Source of the DNA: Spirosoma validum
Lineage (GTDB): Bacteria > Bacteroidota > Bacteroidia > Cytophagales > Spirosomataceae
NCBI RefSeq assembly: GCF_014699035.1
Contig: NZ_JACXAA010000002.1
Coordinates: forward strand, 186,001-250,000
Direction of reading: 5' to 3'
Length of the DNA: 64,000 bases
A program made the position numbers and the translations under genes. A model generated the notes under the pieces. That model was not told the DNA's origin and made no database searches. It worked only from the letters and a program-made list of their open reading frames with translations. This document shows, piece after piece, positions 26,143 through 35,685 of the stretch; positions within the stretch are counted from its first letter, which is position 1, and each line of letters starts with the position of its first letter.

Positions 26143-27672
26143 ATGCAAACGTCACGTGCTCAAACGCTGTCTTTCGAGGAATATGTCAACTACGATGCAA
26201 CGGCCTTGGCCGAACTCGTTTGTAAAGGCAACGTAACGCCCGCTGAACTGCTCGAAACAGCCATTGCCCGTGCAGAAGCCGTTAACCCGCAACTCAACGC
26301 CATCGTAACACCGCTATACGATAAAGGCCGTGATATGGCTACGCATTTACCGGAAGAAGGTACTTTTCGTGGCGTACCCTTTTTGCTGAAAGATCTGGAA
26401 CTGGAATGGGCGGGAACGCCGATGAAGTCGGGCTGTCGGAGCTTTCAGGATTACGTATCAACGATAGACAGTGAAGTTGTCAAACGGTTGAAAGCCGCCG
26501 GACTGGTATTTTTCGGGAAAACCAATACGCCTGAATTTGGCCTGACGCCCTACACCGAATCAAAACTTTATGGTCCGGCTCGAAATCCCTGGAAACTTAC
26601 CCATTCACCGGGCGGGTCAAGTGGTGGGTCGGCCGTTGCTGTGGCGGCTGGTATTGTGCCGGCGGCTACCGCATCCGACGGGGGCGGTTCCATTCGTACG
26701 CCAGCTTCCTGCTGTGGCTTATTTGGGCTGAAGCCGTCGCGGGGGCGCGTTACGCTCGGGCCGCAATATGGCGAGTTATGGAATGGAGCGGTGGTAGCTC
26801 ACGTAGTCACACGTAGCGTACGGGATAGCGCGGGCTTACTTGATGTGAATGCAGGTGGACCGACGTATCGGCCGCTCGCTGGCGACCCATATGGAATTAT
26901 GCCCCCCGAACGCCCTTTCAAAGAAGAAGTTGGTCGCGAGCCTGGAAAATTTCGCATTGCGTTCTCAACGCAGGCGCTTATCGCTTCTCAACCGACACAT
27001 CCTGAGTGCGTTAAAGCTGTTCAGGAAACGGCCAACTTGCTGGAGAAACTCGGGCATACGGTTGACGAAATACCCTTGCCGTATGAGAAAACAATCGTAA
27101 CGGAAGCCTTTTTTCTAAACGTAGTGAGCGAAACGGCCGGACTACTTCGTCAAGTGGGTACGTATTTAGGTCGCCCGATTCGGCGTACCGATGTAGAACT
27201 GAATACGTGGGCGCAGGCCCGGCTGGCCGATGGTTTTTCAGCCGCTGATGCGGCCTACCAGAAACGGCGCTGGAATACGCTTAACCGTGCTATGGGCAAA
27301 CTTCATGAAACCTATGATGTATTCCTGACGCCGAGCTTACCAAGACCACCGATCGCTATCGGTACGTTTCAAAACACGGTTTCGGAGCAGCGTTTACTCA
27401 AATTAGTCGACTCGCTGGGGGGCTTAAAATACCTGAACGGCAGCAAAATTGTAACGGAATTAGCCGAGCGATCATTGGGCTATATTTCGTTTGCTGTTAT
27501 CGCCAACATGACGGGTCAGCCTGCTATGTCAATGCCATTACACTGGTCTCCAGACGGACTACCCATTGGCGTTACGTTTGCCGCTAAATTGGGCGATGAA
27601 GCAACCTTATTTCGATTGGCAGGCCAACTGGAGCAGGAGCGACCCTGGTTCGATAAACGGCCACCTTTGTAA
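26143..27672 (+). CDS. amidase signature family enzyme
   Basis: A 509-residue amidase. The catalytic Lys is in [12 protein letters not shown], and the Ser-cisSer part is in [20 protein letters not shown] followed by [19 protein letters not shown], giving the full Ser-Ser-Lys triad. The family hydrolyses carboxamides and includes GatA; lack of gatB/gatC neighbours and the sequence style favour a stand-alone amidase. Substrate unknown. Confidence 0.9.
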   Translation: MQTSRAQTLSFEEYVNYDATALAELVCKGNVTPAELLETAIARAEAVNPQLNAIVTPLYDKGRDMATHLPEEGTFRGVPFLLKDLELEWAGTPMKSGCRSFQDYVSTIDSEVVKRLKAAGLVFFGKTNTPEFGLTPYTESKLYGPARNPWKLTHSPGGSSGGSAVAVAAGIVPAATASDGGGSIRTPASCCGLFGLKPSRGRVTLGPQYGELWNGAVVAHVVTRSVRDSAGLLDVNAGGPTYRPLAGDPYGIMPPERPFKEEVGREPGKFRIAFSTQALIASQPTHPECVKAVQETANLLEKLGHTVDEIPLPYEKTIVTEAFFLNVVSETAGLLRQVGTYLGRPIRRTDVELNTWAQARLADGFSAADAAYQKRRWNTLNRAMGKLHETYDVFLTPSLPRPPIAIGTFQNTVSEQRLLKLVDSLGGLKYLNGSKIVTELAERSLGYISFAVIANMTGQPAMSMPLHWSPDGLPIGVTFAAKLGDEATLFRLAGQLEQERPWFDKRPPL

Positions 27673-27739
27673 AGGTACTGGGGGTAATTGTTGGCGCAAC
27701 AAGCTTTATCTACATTCAGAACCAGCCTTAATCAACTGA

Positions 27740-28627
27740 TTATCGTCTGTCTTTATTCATGATTTGTATCAAAGCCGGTTTAACGGCTAAGGCATGCCCT
27801 TTGCCGAAAGTGACTATGATACGATTATACTGATCCAAAGCCTGATCCAGTTTGGTCAATAAAATGCTGTCTCTGATCATTTTTGATTGCCGGCCAAGGG
27901 CGCAAAAATGACAGTCGCCCCCATTGATGTAGTCGAATTTTTCTACATCGCCAGTTAATGCCGGGACAAAAGGCCGTTTTATGTACTTCTGGTACAAATC
28001 GTTGAAGTAAGCGAATGTTTGTTCGTGAGAAGCTAACGGAAAATCGTTGTTAACAAGCCATTTTACTCCATCATTAAAATACGTTTCGAAGGATTCCTTT
28101 TGATTGCCAAAACTTAAATAAGGAATAACGATTCGCTCCATAACGTAATAGAGATACATTTCTTCTTTTGGAAACCGCTTGAGGGTTAACGCAAATTCTA
28201 AACTGTCTGGCGTATCGCCATTCAACAAGTGAACACCGGCCTGGTCACTCAGGTATTTTAAGCAACCTGTTTCTCCGGCTTCAAAAGCAGCTTTATTCAA
28301 ACTTGAGTAATGGACACTTTCATTTATCTGTCCGCCTTCGTTAAAAGCAACTTGTGGTTTTAACTGAGAGAAACAGCGTTGAATGACAGCAAACTGTTTA
28401 TTGGTTGAATCGCGAATATGATCGCAGCCAATAAAAATTAAGCGTTTCGACTGATGAGATACATCGACAATATAAGGCGTTGGGACACGGTTCATTTGCT
28501 TGCCAACGTCGACGTAATCAACTGTATGGAAATGTCTTTTTGGCTCATCATACGTCTGCCCAGATTGACAACCGGTCGTCAACAGATTCGTAGCTAAAAG
28601 AAACAGGATGAGCGACTGCAGAAGCAT
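27740..28627 (-). CDS. lipoprotein with TraB/EreA-like domain
   Basis: A 295-residue protein with a lipoprotein signal (about 1-19, lipobox ending TTGC at Cys20). The body has FIGCDHIRDSTNKQFAVIQR, LKPQVAFNEGG, ETGCLKYLSDQAGV and a late TFGKGHALAV, a pattern close to TraB/PrgY and erythromycin-esterase-like proteins, which carry a His-Glu active-site arrangement. This is a resemblance, not a firm family call. It lies at the downstream end of the long minus-strand block. Confidence 0.5.
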   Translation of the reverse strand: MLLQSLILFLLATNLLTTGCQSGQTYDEPKRHFHTVDYVDVGKQMNRVPTPYIVDVSHQSKRLIFIGCDHIRDSTNKQFAVIQRCFSQLKPQVAFNEGGQINESVHYSSLNKAAFEAGETGCLKYLSDQAGVHLLNGDTPDSLEFALTLKRFPKEEMYLYYVMERIVIPYLSFGNQKESFETYFNDGVKWLVNNDFPLASHEQTFAYFNDLYQKYIKRPFVPALTGDVEKFDYINGGDCHFCALGRQSKMIRDSILLTKLDQALDQYNRIIVTFGKGHALAVKPALIQIMNKDRR

Positions 28628-28676
28628 AGTCTAATAGTGGGATATAAAAGCACGATGCTACCCAGCAATTTTTAGG

Positions 28677-29915
28677 TTATTCGCTGTAATCTAAATCTTT
28701 CCCAAACGTCTCTTCCATCGTTACCAGCGACCAGATGGCTAATAGGAAACAAACAAGTGCCACGATAGCCACAGAGCCAACTGCTCCCAGCGTGGGTTTC
28801 ATAACCTGAAAAGCGGGAATAGTGAGCAACGTAGTGGCCCGAACATTGTTCGCTATGGACGTAGTGGCCGTCGCGCGGAGGTTTGTTCCGTAACTCTCAG
28901 CGGCAATCGTCAGGAACATAGCAATGTAGCCGATGCCAAAACCCATGACTAGCAGAACGCTATAAAACGTACTGGCTGAGGTAATTCCAGTAAACAGATA
29001 AAGAACAATACAAACGAAGGTAAAGGCCATCATCAGTCCGACCGCTTTCCGACGAGATTGCAGCCACTGGCTCAGAATCCCACTGAACAAATCGCCCGCA
29101 ACAATACCGATGTAGGTGAACATGACACCCCGACCCGGCTGGATCGCTTCCTGAACACCGACGGCTTTCCCGAACTCGTTGCTGAACGTAGCCAGAATTC
29201 CAATTACCAGATACGTCGGTAAGGCAATTCCCATGCAGCGGAGGTAACGTAACATGGACGGCCAATCGCGAAATAAAGCCCAGAAATTACCCCGCGATAC
29301 GTTGGTTCCCTGCACACGTTTGAACATACCCGATTCGAGCACGCTGATACGTAGCAGCAGTAAGCCTAGGCCCAATCCACCGCCGATAAAATACGTCGTG
29401 CGCCAGTCGAAAAGTGTAACGGTAAAGTAAGCGACAACGGCCCCCAGCAAGCCTACGCTGGCTACCAGCGATGAGCCATAACCTCTGAGGTGTGGAGGCA
29501 AAATTTCACTAACTAACGTAATACCCGCTCCCAATTCGCCAGCCAGACCAAAACCAGCCACAAACCGAAGCCAGGCATACTGTTCTGGATCCTGCACGAA
29601 ACCACAGGCAATGTTCGCCAGCGAATACGTAATGATACTTCCAAAAAGTACAGAGAGCCGACCGCGTTTATCCCCCAGAATTCCCCACAGAATACCACCC
29701 AGCAATAAGCCTGCTTGCTGGAAATTCAGGATTCGGCCACCAATGAGCGAAATATCCGCTTCCGATAACCCCATATCTTTCAGGCTAGGCACGCGAACGA
29801 TGTTGAACAGCAACAGGTCATACACATCGACGAAATAACCCAAGGCCGCCACGATGACCGGTAAGGTAAATAAGGGACGTAGCGAAGTTGAGGAGAGAAC
29901 GGTAGTGTCTTGCAT
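28677..29915 (-). CDS. MFS transporter (locus carrier 3)
   Basis: A 412-residue twelve-helix major facilitator. The loop 2-3 motif is GDKRGRLSVLFGS, and FVAGFGLAGELGAGITLVSE carries the helix-4 Arg/Glu pattern of the sugar-acid/aromatic-acid/sialate branches. It is a paralogue of the carriers at 32986 and 34330. The ATG at 29915 (MQDTTVLSS) aligns with those paralogues; the frame start at 29939 is TTG. It follows the DUF4926 gene by 35 bases. The substrate is unknown. Confidence 0.85.
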   Translation of the reverse strand: MQDTTVLSSTSLRPLFTLPVIVAALGYFVDVYDLLLFNIVRVPSLKDMGLSEADISLIGGRILNFQQAGLLLGGILWGILGDKRGRLSVLFGSIITYSLANIACGFVQDPEQYAWLRFVAGFGLAGELGAGITLVSEILPPHLRGYGSSLVASVGLLGAVVAYFTVTLFDWRTTYFIGGGLGLGLLLLRISVLESGMFKRVQGTNVSRGNFWALFRDWPSMLRYLRCMGIALPTYLVIGILATFSNEFGKAVGVQEAIQPGRGVMFTYIGIVAGDLFSGILSQWLQSRRKAVGLMMAFTFVCIVLYLFTGITSASTFYSVLLVMGFGIGYIAMFLTIAAESYGTNLRATATTSIANNVRATTLLTIPAFQVMKPTLGAVGSVAIVALVCFLLAIWSLVTMEETFGKDLDYSE

Positions 29916-29950
29916 GCGATAACTCGGAGAGGTACCCAAGAGAGTTGCTA

Positions 29951-30196
29951 CTAAGCGGCTCGAGTCATCTCCCGGTATGTCAGAATAGTGTTGGGACGAG
30001 GAGCGTCAAGGTCAGATTCCAAGACTGGGAGTACGTCAATTGTGTTCCCCTGCGCGTCGAAAAACTCCAGGATATAGCCATCATTCTGGTCAGCGTGAGC
30101 TATGTGTTCAACGACAATACCCATATCGCCTTTCTTGAGGCCATGTTGAGGAAAATCTTTACCTAATACAGCTCGTTGAAATAAGTCAAATTTCAT
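29951..30196 (-). CDS. DUF4926 domain protein
   Basis: An 81-residue protein of the DUF4926 type, with AVLGKDFPQHGLKKGDMGIV and GYILEFFDAQGNTIDVLPVL forming a small SH3-like beta barrel. DUF4926 proteins are usually short and paired with another small gene. Its ATG overlaps the stop of the DUF6883 gene in an ATGA arrangement, a sign of coupled translation. Possible immunity or antitoxin role by context only. Confidence 0.7.
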   Translation of the reverse strand: MKFDLFQRAVLGKDFPQHGLKKGDMGIVVEHIAHADQNDGYILEFFDAQGNTIDVLPVLESDLDAPRPNTILTYREMTRAA

Positions 30197-30507
30197 AGCT
30201 TTTCAGGATATAAAGTGACAAAACGCCAGACAGCAGGTGTTTCCGTATATAACCAGATTGTAACAACGCCGAAGTTACGTAATGTACCGCTTATTTTATA
30301 TAAATCGCCACCGAATGGAGCGGGACGTGAATAAATAGCTTCGCCGGTACGGATAATTTCACGGATGTCCTGCTCTAATTCATCCCAATTATTTTGTGTG
30401 TAACCTAATTTATTTAGGAAAGCCGATTTGTCACTCTCGGCTTTCCACACCAATAAATAATGGGTAATTTTTCGACTGTCAAGAATGATTTCTCCTTCTA
30501 TGATCAT
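30193..30507 (-). CDS. DUF6883-like small protein
   Basis: A 104-residue protein. KITHYLLVWKAESDKSAFLN, LGYTQNNWDELEQDIREIIR and ETPAVWRFVTLYPEK match the DUF6883 pattern, which also occurs as the C-terminal domain of larger proteins in other bacteria. It lies four bases after the SSS symporter gene and overlaps the DUF4926 gene by four bases. The pair could be toxin-antitoxin-like, or a domestic pair tied to the transporter; nothing in the sequence proves either. Confidence 0.65.
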   Translation of the reverse strand: MIIEGEIILDSRKITHYLLVWKAESDKSAFLNKLGYTQNNWDELEQDIREIIRTGEAIYSRPAPFGGDLYKISGTLRNFGVVTIWLYTETPAVWRFVTLYPEKL

Positions 30508-30511
30508 GCTG

Positions 30512-32209
30512 TTACCAGAACCGAACGTAAAGAACGGTCAGTAACATAAAAATAATGGCGACCATGGCTGTGGTCGATGGAGCCAATCGGAACATTCTTG
30601 AGTCGATCTCAAACGCTTTCGGGTTGATAGCCGGTCCGGCCAAACTGATCAGAACCATCGTCAGCACCGTGAACACGAAGGCCCAGCCCATCGAAACCAG
30701 AAACGGAATTTCATAGACCCCTTCTGCATTCCGGAACGCCGTGTAGAGTATCGTTTCGTGACCGAACCATTCAGGTGCGAAGTGATTGAACAGAATTGCC
30801 ATAGCAAAACCCATCAGGATACCCACAACGGCCGCGGCTCCTGTCGTGCGCTTCCAGAAGAAACCCAGCAGGAACACGGCAAAAATACCGGGGCTCAAAT
30901 AGCCCGTGTATTTCTGGATAAACGTAAAGCCGCCTTCACTGCCAACACCCAGCGCATCCTCCCAGGTCAGGCCAATGGCCATTAGCATCGCCACCAAGAT
31001 GGTAACCCGTCCTGTCCAGACCAATTGCGTTTCGGTAGCTTCTTTCTTAATGTACTTATGGTAGATGTCAAGCGTAAAAATCGTTGAGATCGAATTGGCT
31101 TTGCCCGCCAGCGATGCTACGATAGCCGCCGTTAAGGCAGCCATTGACAAGCCTTTAAGACCCGTAGGCAGGAACGACAAAATGGCTGAATACGCGTTAT
31201 CGGCCAGTAGCTTACCGCCCGGCGCCATTTCATTCTGAAGACTACCGTTTTTATACAATACGTAAGCCGCAATACCCGGCAACATCACAATCAAAGGCAT
31301 GAATAGCTTGATCATGGCCGCAAACAGAATACCCGTCCGGGCTGTTTTCAGGTCAGCGCCAAGCGCACGTTGGGTAATGTACTGATTACAGCCCCAGTAG
31401 TTCAGGTTCACAATCCACTGACCAGCAAAATACATCGTGATACCCGGCACCGTCAGGTATTTATTCACTTCTACCTGTGGCGTATTTGGGCCTGGTTTTT
31501 CAAAAATCAGGTGGAAGTGATCTTCCGCATCACCCATCATCGCCGAGAAACCAGCCAGTACGTCGTTCCCTAGGCCAAATTTCTGACTAACCAGCGTAAG
31601 GGCGATATAGCTGGTGACCAGCCCGCCAATAACCAGCACAACAACTTGAATTACGTCCGTGTAGCCGATAACTTTCATGCCACCCAACGTAATGATCAGG
31701 GCAAAAATACTTAAACCAATCACGATGGGGTGAAACAAATCGGCCCCCACCAGGCTACTAATGGCCAAAGCGCCCAGGAACAGAATCGACGTCAGGTTTA
31801 CAAAAACGTAGAGAAACAGCCAGAAAATAGCCATAATCAAACTAACCGTCTCGTTATACCGCGTTTTCAGAAACTGCGGCATCGTGTAGATATGGTTCTT
31901 GAGATAAATGGGCATAAACCAAATCGCCACAATAATCAGCGCAACGGCGGCCAGCCATTCGTAGGCGGCAACGGCTACCCCGAACGTAAACCCATTCCCC
32001 GACATGCCAATGAACTGCTCGGCGGAGATATTTGAGGCTATGAGCGAGGCTCCAATAGCCCACCAGGTCAGTGATCCTTCTGCAAGAAAAAAGTCTTTGG
32101 TATCGAGTTTAGTCTTTTGCTTTTGCTTATAAATCCAGTAGCCATAGGAGGAAACACCAATGAAATACAGGAGAAAAATTATGTAATCAATCTGCTTAAG
32201 CTGGTTCAT
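30512..32209 (-). CDS. sodium:solute symporter (SSS family, SGLT-like)
   Basis: A 565-residue membrane protein with about 13-14 helices. The N-terminal DYIIFLLYFIGVSSYGYWIY and IGASLIASNISAEQFIGMSG are typical of SGLT-like SSS proteins, with the Na+-site region around ASLAGKANSISTIFTLDIYH. SGLT-type members bring in sugars with sodium. It shares strand with the SusC/D block and may import its product. Preceded by about 250 bases that include the terminator of the secreted-protein gene. Confidence 0.88.
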   Translation of the reverse strand: MNQLKQIDYIIFLLYFIGVSSYGYWIYKQKQKTKLDTKDFFLAEGSLTWWAIGASLIASNISAEQFIGMSGNGFTFGVAVAAYEWLAAVALIIVAIWFMPIYLKNHIYTMPQFLKTRYNETVSLIMAIFWLFLYVFVNLTSILFLGALAISSLVGADLFHPIVIGLSIFALIITLGGMKVIGYTDVIQVVVLVIGGLVTSYIALTLVSQKFGLGNDVLAGFSAMMGDAEDHFHLIFEKPGPNTPQVEVNKYLTVPGITMYFAGQWIVNLNYWGCNQYITQRALGADLKTARTGILFAAMIKLFMPLIVMLPGIAAYVLYKNGSLQNEMAPGGKLLADNAYSAILSFLPTGLKGLSMAALTAAIVASLAGKANSISTIFTLDIYHKYIKKEATETQLVWTGRVTILVAMLMAIGLTWEDALGVGSEGGFTFIQKYTGYLSPGIFAVFLLGFFWKRTTGAAAVVGILMGFAMAILFNHFAPEWFGHETILYTAFRNAEGVYEIPFLVSMGWAFVFTVLTMVLISLAGPAINPKAFEIDSRMFRLAPSTTAMVAIIFMLLTVLYVRFW

Positions 32210-32399
32210 TTTGCAGCACGAAAAATTGGTTTTGGAATCAGCCTGTAAAAAAGCAATTATTTCTTCAAATAGGCTTACTCTAGGGTAAAATCATTTATAG
32301 ATTAGTGAATCCAGTACAATTGATAACGATTTTGGTAAGATGGCAGATACTTATTTGCCGTGATAAGCATACCAAGGGTCTAACCGACATGAACGGTCA

Positions 32400-32431
32400 T
32401 AAAAAAAGGTACGAAGCAGTCTCCGTACCTT
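32400..32431 (-). terminator. Rho-independent terminator
   Basis: Stem AAGGTACG (32407-32414) with CGTACCTT (32424-32431). On the minus strand the stem is followed by seven T residues, 25 bases past the stop of the gene at 32457. Confidence 0.8.
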
Positions 32432-32456
32432 CCCATGATCTGGATCACGTATTGGA

Positions 32457-32870
32457 TTAATTAATGGCGATAAGCCTCGCAGGCAGTGTTTGTTGTAGCG
32501 ATGGTGTTGTTAATTTAAACGTAAACTCTTCCTTATGCCCACCTCCCGATATTCGGAATGTATATTTTCCATCGCCAAGCTGACTCATATCGAAGGATTG
32601 ACGATAGGCGTTCCGTTTTCTGAGTTTTCCCGACAAAGTTTCGTTGTACAATAACTTTCCCTGTTGATCGACTAATTCGACACTGAGTTTTTCTTCAGGT
32701 TTATACTGTTCCAAAGTTAGCCATAGCTTAGAATTTTCCAGGGCTGGATACATCGCGACCGCAAATGATTTTTCTGTGTAATAAGTGTCCTGGCTCATGC
32801 CGGGTAACGAATACAGTAAGCTGAATGTCAGAGATAAAGCGCTGATGATCAATTTAATGGAAGTTCTCAT
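32457..32870 (-). CDS. small secreted beta-sandwich protein
   Basis: A 137-residue protein with a signal peptide (about 1-27, ending PGMSQ). The mature part KLSVELVDQQGKLLYNETLS then FDMSQLGDGKYTFRISGGG looks like the compact beta sandwich seen in T9SS sorting domains and DUF3244-like proteins of Bacteroidota. It lacks an attached catalytic domain. It lies in the transporter block with a terminator behind it. Role unknown. Confidence 0.6.
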   Translation of the reverse strand: MRTSIKLIISALSLTFSLLYSLPGMSQDTYYTEKSFAVAMYPALENSKLWLTLEQYKPEEKLSVELVDQQGKLLYNETLSGKLRKRNAYRQSFDMSQLGDGKYTFRISGGGHKEEFTFKLTTPSLQQTLPARLIAIN

Positions 32871-32985
32871 TGGATTGCAAGAGTTAAGTTTAAAACCTTT
32901 AGCTGTCAACCCAATGATGTTGCTAAGCCAGCCGAACGCTGGTAATATGGAGTAGCGGTTTAAATAAATGATAAACGGTTAGCGA

Positions 32986-34227
32986 CTACTCAACGAAGTC
33001 TAAATCCTTGCCAAAAGTCTCTTCCATTCGACTCAGTGACCAGAATGTTAGCCCGTAAACAAGAATGCCCAAGATGCTGGCGGCAGCCAATACACCAACG
33101 GATGGCTTCAGCGCCTGATAGGAGAGGGTCATGATGATGGCCGTACCGCGCACAACACTCGGTACCGACGTAGTGGCCGTAGCCCGAAGGTTCGTGCCGT
33201 AGAGTTCAGCAACCATCGTCAGGAACATGGCAATATAGCCCGTAGAGATTCCGGCTAAAAGACAGATTATGTAAATGCCATTCGCGGTATGTATGCTGCC
33301 CGATAAATAAGCAGCACTCAGCAACGTACTGAACACGAGCATTCCAATAATTGCTTTCAGACGAGAACGGAGCCACTGACTCAATGGACCGCAGAGAAAG
33401 TCGCCGATGGCAAAGCCCATGTAAATGAACATGACGCAACGGGCGGGATTAAGTCCGCCGTCAACTGTGAGTGCTTCGCCTAGCTCATTGGCGTACGCAG
33501 CCAGAATACTAACCACAAACCAGGTCGGAACGCCCACTGCTACGCAGCGAAAGTATTTAATAAGTTGTGGCCAGCTACTGAAAAAATAAAAGAAGTTCCC
33601 CCGGCGGACTGTCTTATGGTCGGCTTCTAATCGGCTGAACAGGCCTGATTCGAAAACGCTCACGCGAAGCAGCAACAGAAGAACGCCCATGCCACCACCA
33701 ACCCAGAAGGCCATTCGCCAGCTGAAATATTCAGCAGTCAGGTAAGCGGCTCCCGCTCCCAGATAGCCAATCCCGGCTATAATCGACGTACCGTAGCTTC
33801 GAATTTCTTTGGGGAGAATTTCCGAGACCAAAACCATTGCTGCGCCAATCTCACCCGATAAGCCAACGCCAGCAATAAAGCGCAACAGGGCGTAGGTGTT
33901 TACATCTTGCACAAACCCGCAACCAATATTCGCCAGCGAATAGGTAATGATCGATCCGAACAGAACCGACATTCGCCCTCGTTTGTCGCCCAGCACACCC
34001 CACAGAAACCCGCCCAACAATAAACCGGCCTGCTGACAGTTGAAAATGAACGTACCAGCGGTTGAGATCTCGTCTTTCGACAAATGCAGTGCCTGAAGGC
34101 TGGGTACCCGAACAATGGTGAAAATCACCATGTCGTAGATATCCACGAAATAACCCAATGCCGATACAATGACCGGTAAGGCAAAAAGCGGACGTAAAGA
34201 CGGACGGGTGGGAGAGAGGGTTTGCAT
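32986..34227 (-). CDS. MFS transporter (locus carrier 2)
   Basis: A 413-residue twelve-helix carrier paralogous to its neighbour and to the one at 28677: shared blocks are SLRPLFALPVIVSALGYFVD, GDKRGRMSVLFGSIITYSLA and YGTNLRATATTSVPS. It differs most in the central loop. It follows the MFS gene at 34330 across a GA-rich hairpin. Tandem duplication within one locus suggests related but not identical substrates. Confidence 0.85.
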   Translation of the reverse strand: MQTLSPTRPSLRPLFALPVIVSALGYFVDIYDMVIFTIVRVPSLQALHLSKDEISTAGTFIFNCQQAGLLLGGFLWGVLGDKRGRMSVLFGSIITYSLANIGCGFVQDVNTYALLRFIAGVGLSGEIGAAMVLVSEILPKEIRSYGTSIIAGIGYLGAGAAYLTAEYFSWRMAFWVGGGMGVLLLLLRVSVFESGLFSRLEADHKTVRRGNFFYFFSSWPQLIKYFRCVAVGVPTWFVVSILAAYANELGEALTVDGGLNPARCVMFIYMGFAIGDFLCGPLSQWLRSRLKAIIGMLVFSTLLSAAYLSGSIHTANGIYIICLLAGISTGYIAMFLTMVAELYGTNLRATATTSVPSVVRGTAIIMTLSYQALKPSVGVLAAASILGILVYGLTFWSLSRMEETFGKDLDFVE

Positions 34228-34231
34228 AAGT

Positions 34232-34327
34232 GAGGAGGAAAGGGAGTAAAGGGAAGAATGGGAGGAATGTTAAAAGAATTCTTTCCTTTCGTCCCATTCC
34301 TCCCTTTACTCCTCTTCCTCCTTTCCC
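34232..34327. repeat. GA/CT-rich intergenic hairpin, copy 4
   Basis: GGAGTAAAGGGAAGAATGGG in the left arm pairs with CCCATTCCTCCCTTTACTCC in the right arm; the ends are less regular. It separates two paralogous MFS genes. Confidence 0.8.
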
Positions 34328-34329
34328 AT

Positions 34330-35601
34330 TTATTCTTCCAGATAATTCAGATCTTTCCCGTGGGTTTCGGGAATAGTCAGGATGGCGTAGAAGCCGAGAA
34401 TAAAACTGATCAGGCCAACAACGGCTCCGGCGTTTATAATGTCGAGTGACGGTTTCAACGCCTGATACGTTAGCGTCATCGGAATGACCAGGCCACGTAC
34501 CATATTCGGTACCGTAGTGGCAGCCGTTGCCCGGAGATTAGTGCCAAATTGCTCGGCGCCAATGGTGACAAACATGGCCCAGTAGCCAATACCGAAGCCC
34601 ATGGCCAGACACAAACCATACAGAACGGTCGCACTGTTGATGCCGAAATACAAATAAACCAGCCCAAAGATCAAGGCGATGCCCATCAGTAAAGCAACGG
34701 ACTTCCGGCGCGATTCGAATGCCTGACTGATGAAACCGCTGGCCAGATCGCCAAAGGCCAGCCCAACGTAGCACCACATGATGGCTAACCCCGGCTGAAT
34801 CTCCTCAGCGATGCCCAGTGCTTTCCCGAATTCATTGCTGAACGTAGCGAGGATGCCAATAACGAACCAGGTCGGTAAGCCAATGGCGATGCACTTGAGG
34901 TAGCGACTGAGTCGGTTGGCGTTCGTGAAAAAAGAAAAGAAATCCCCCCGGTTGACGTGTTTCTGTTCCGTAACGTTCGTGAACATACCCGATTCGACAA
35001 CGCCGACACGTAGCAGCAACAGCCCAACGCCTAGTCCACCACCTACAAAAAACGCCATCTGCCAGTCGAACAGTTTAACCGTAAAATAGGCAACAACAGC
35101 GCCAAAAAGCCCAATACCCGCCACGAGCGACGTACCAATGGCCCGCTTTTCGGTAGGTAAAATTTCACTAACAAGCGTAATTCCAGCGCCCAGTTCTCCA
35201 GCTAAGCCAACACCAGCAACGAACCGCATGAGAGCGTAATACGTGACAGGGTCCATGAACGTAACGTTCTTGATAAACCCACAGGCAATGTTAGCGATGG
35301 AATACGTAATGATCGAGCCGAAGAGTACGGAGAGTCGCCCCCGTTTATCGCCTAATACACCCCATAAAATACCGCCAAGTAGTAACCCGCCCATTTGCCA
35401 GTTTATAATGCTGGCGCCAACGGTCGAGATTTGATCGGGCGTGAGGCCAAGGTCTTTCAGGCTGGGTACGCGAACAATACCAAAAAGCAGTAAGTCGTAA
35501 ATATCAACGAAGTAGCCCAGGGCGGCTACGATAACGGGTAGACTAAACAAACCAGCCTGCGGTTCGATTTGAGGCCTGGACGGAAAAGTAGGAACAGCCA
35601 T
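34330..35601 (-). CDS. MFS transporter (locus carrier 1)
   Basis: A 423-residue twelve-helix carrier with VIVAALGYFVDIYDLLLFGI in helix 1, GDKRGRLSVLFGSIITYSIA between helices 2 and 3, and VAGVGLAGELGAGITLVSEI in helix 4. The acidic and basic helix-4 pattern occurs in carriers of organic acids and acidic sugars. It is the MFS copy closest to the SusC/D genes and follows the esterase gene by about 85 bases. Confidence 0.85.
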   Translation of the reverse strand: MAVPTFPSRPQIEPQAGLFSLPVIVAALGYFVDIYDLLLFGIVRVPSLKDLGLTPDQISTVGASIINWQMGGLLLGGILWGVLGDKRGRLSVLFGSIITYSIANIACGFIKNVTFMDPVTYYALMRFVAGVGLAGELGAGITLVSEILPTEKRAIGTSLVAGIGLFGAVVAYFTVKLFDWQMAFFVGGGLGVGLLLLRVGVVESGMFTNVTEQKHVNRGDFFSFFTNANRLSRYLKCIAIGLPTWFVIGILATFSNEFGKALGIAEEIQPGLAIMWCYVGLAFGDLASGFISQAFESRRKSVALLMGIALIFGLVYLYFGINSATVLYGLCLAMGFGIGYWAMFVTIGAEQFGTNLRATAATTVPNMVRGLVIPMTLTYQALKPSLDIINAGAVVGLISFILGFYAILTIPETHGKDLNYLEE

Positions 35602-35685
35602 GCGGCAAAGTAGGTGAGTAAAGGCAAAAGATTCTGCAATTATACGAAATGGCCAAAGAAGATAGGTCCTTAGCGATACTTTCCC

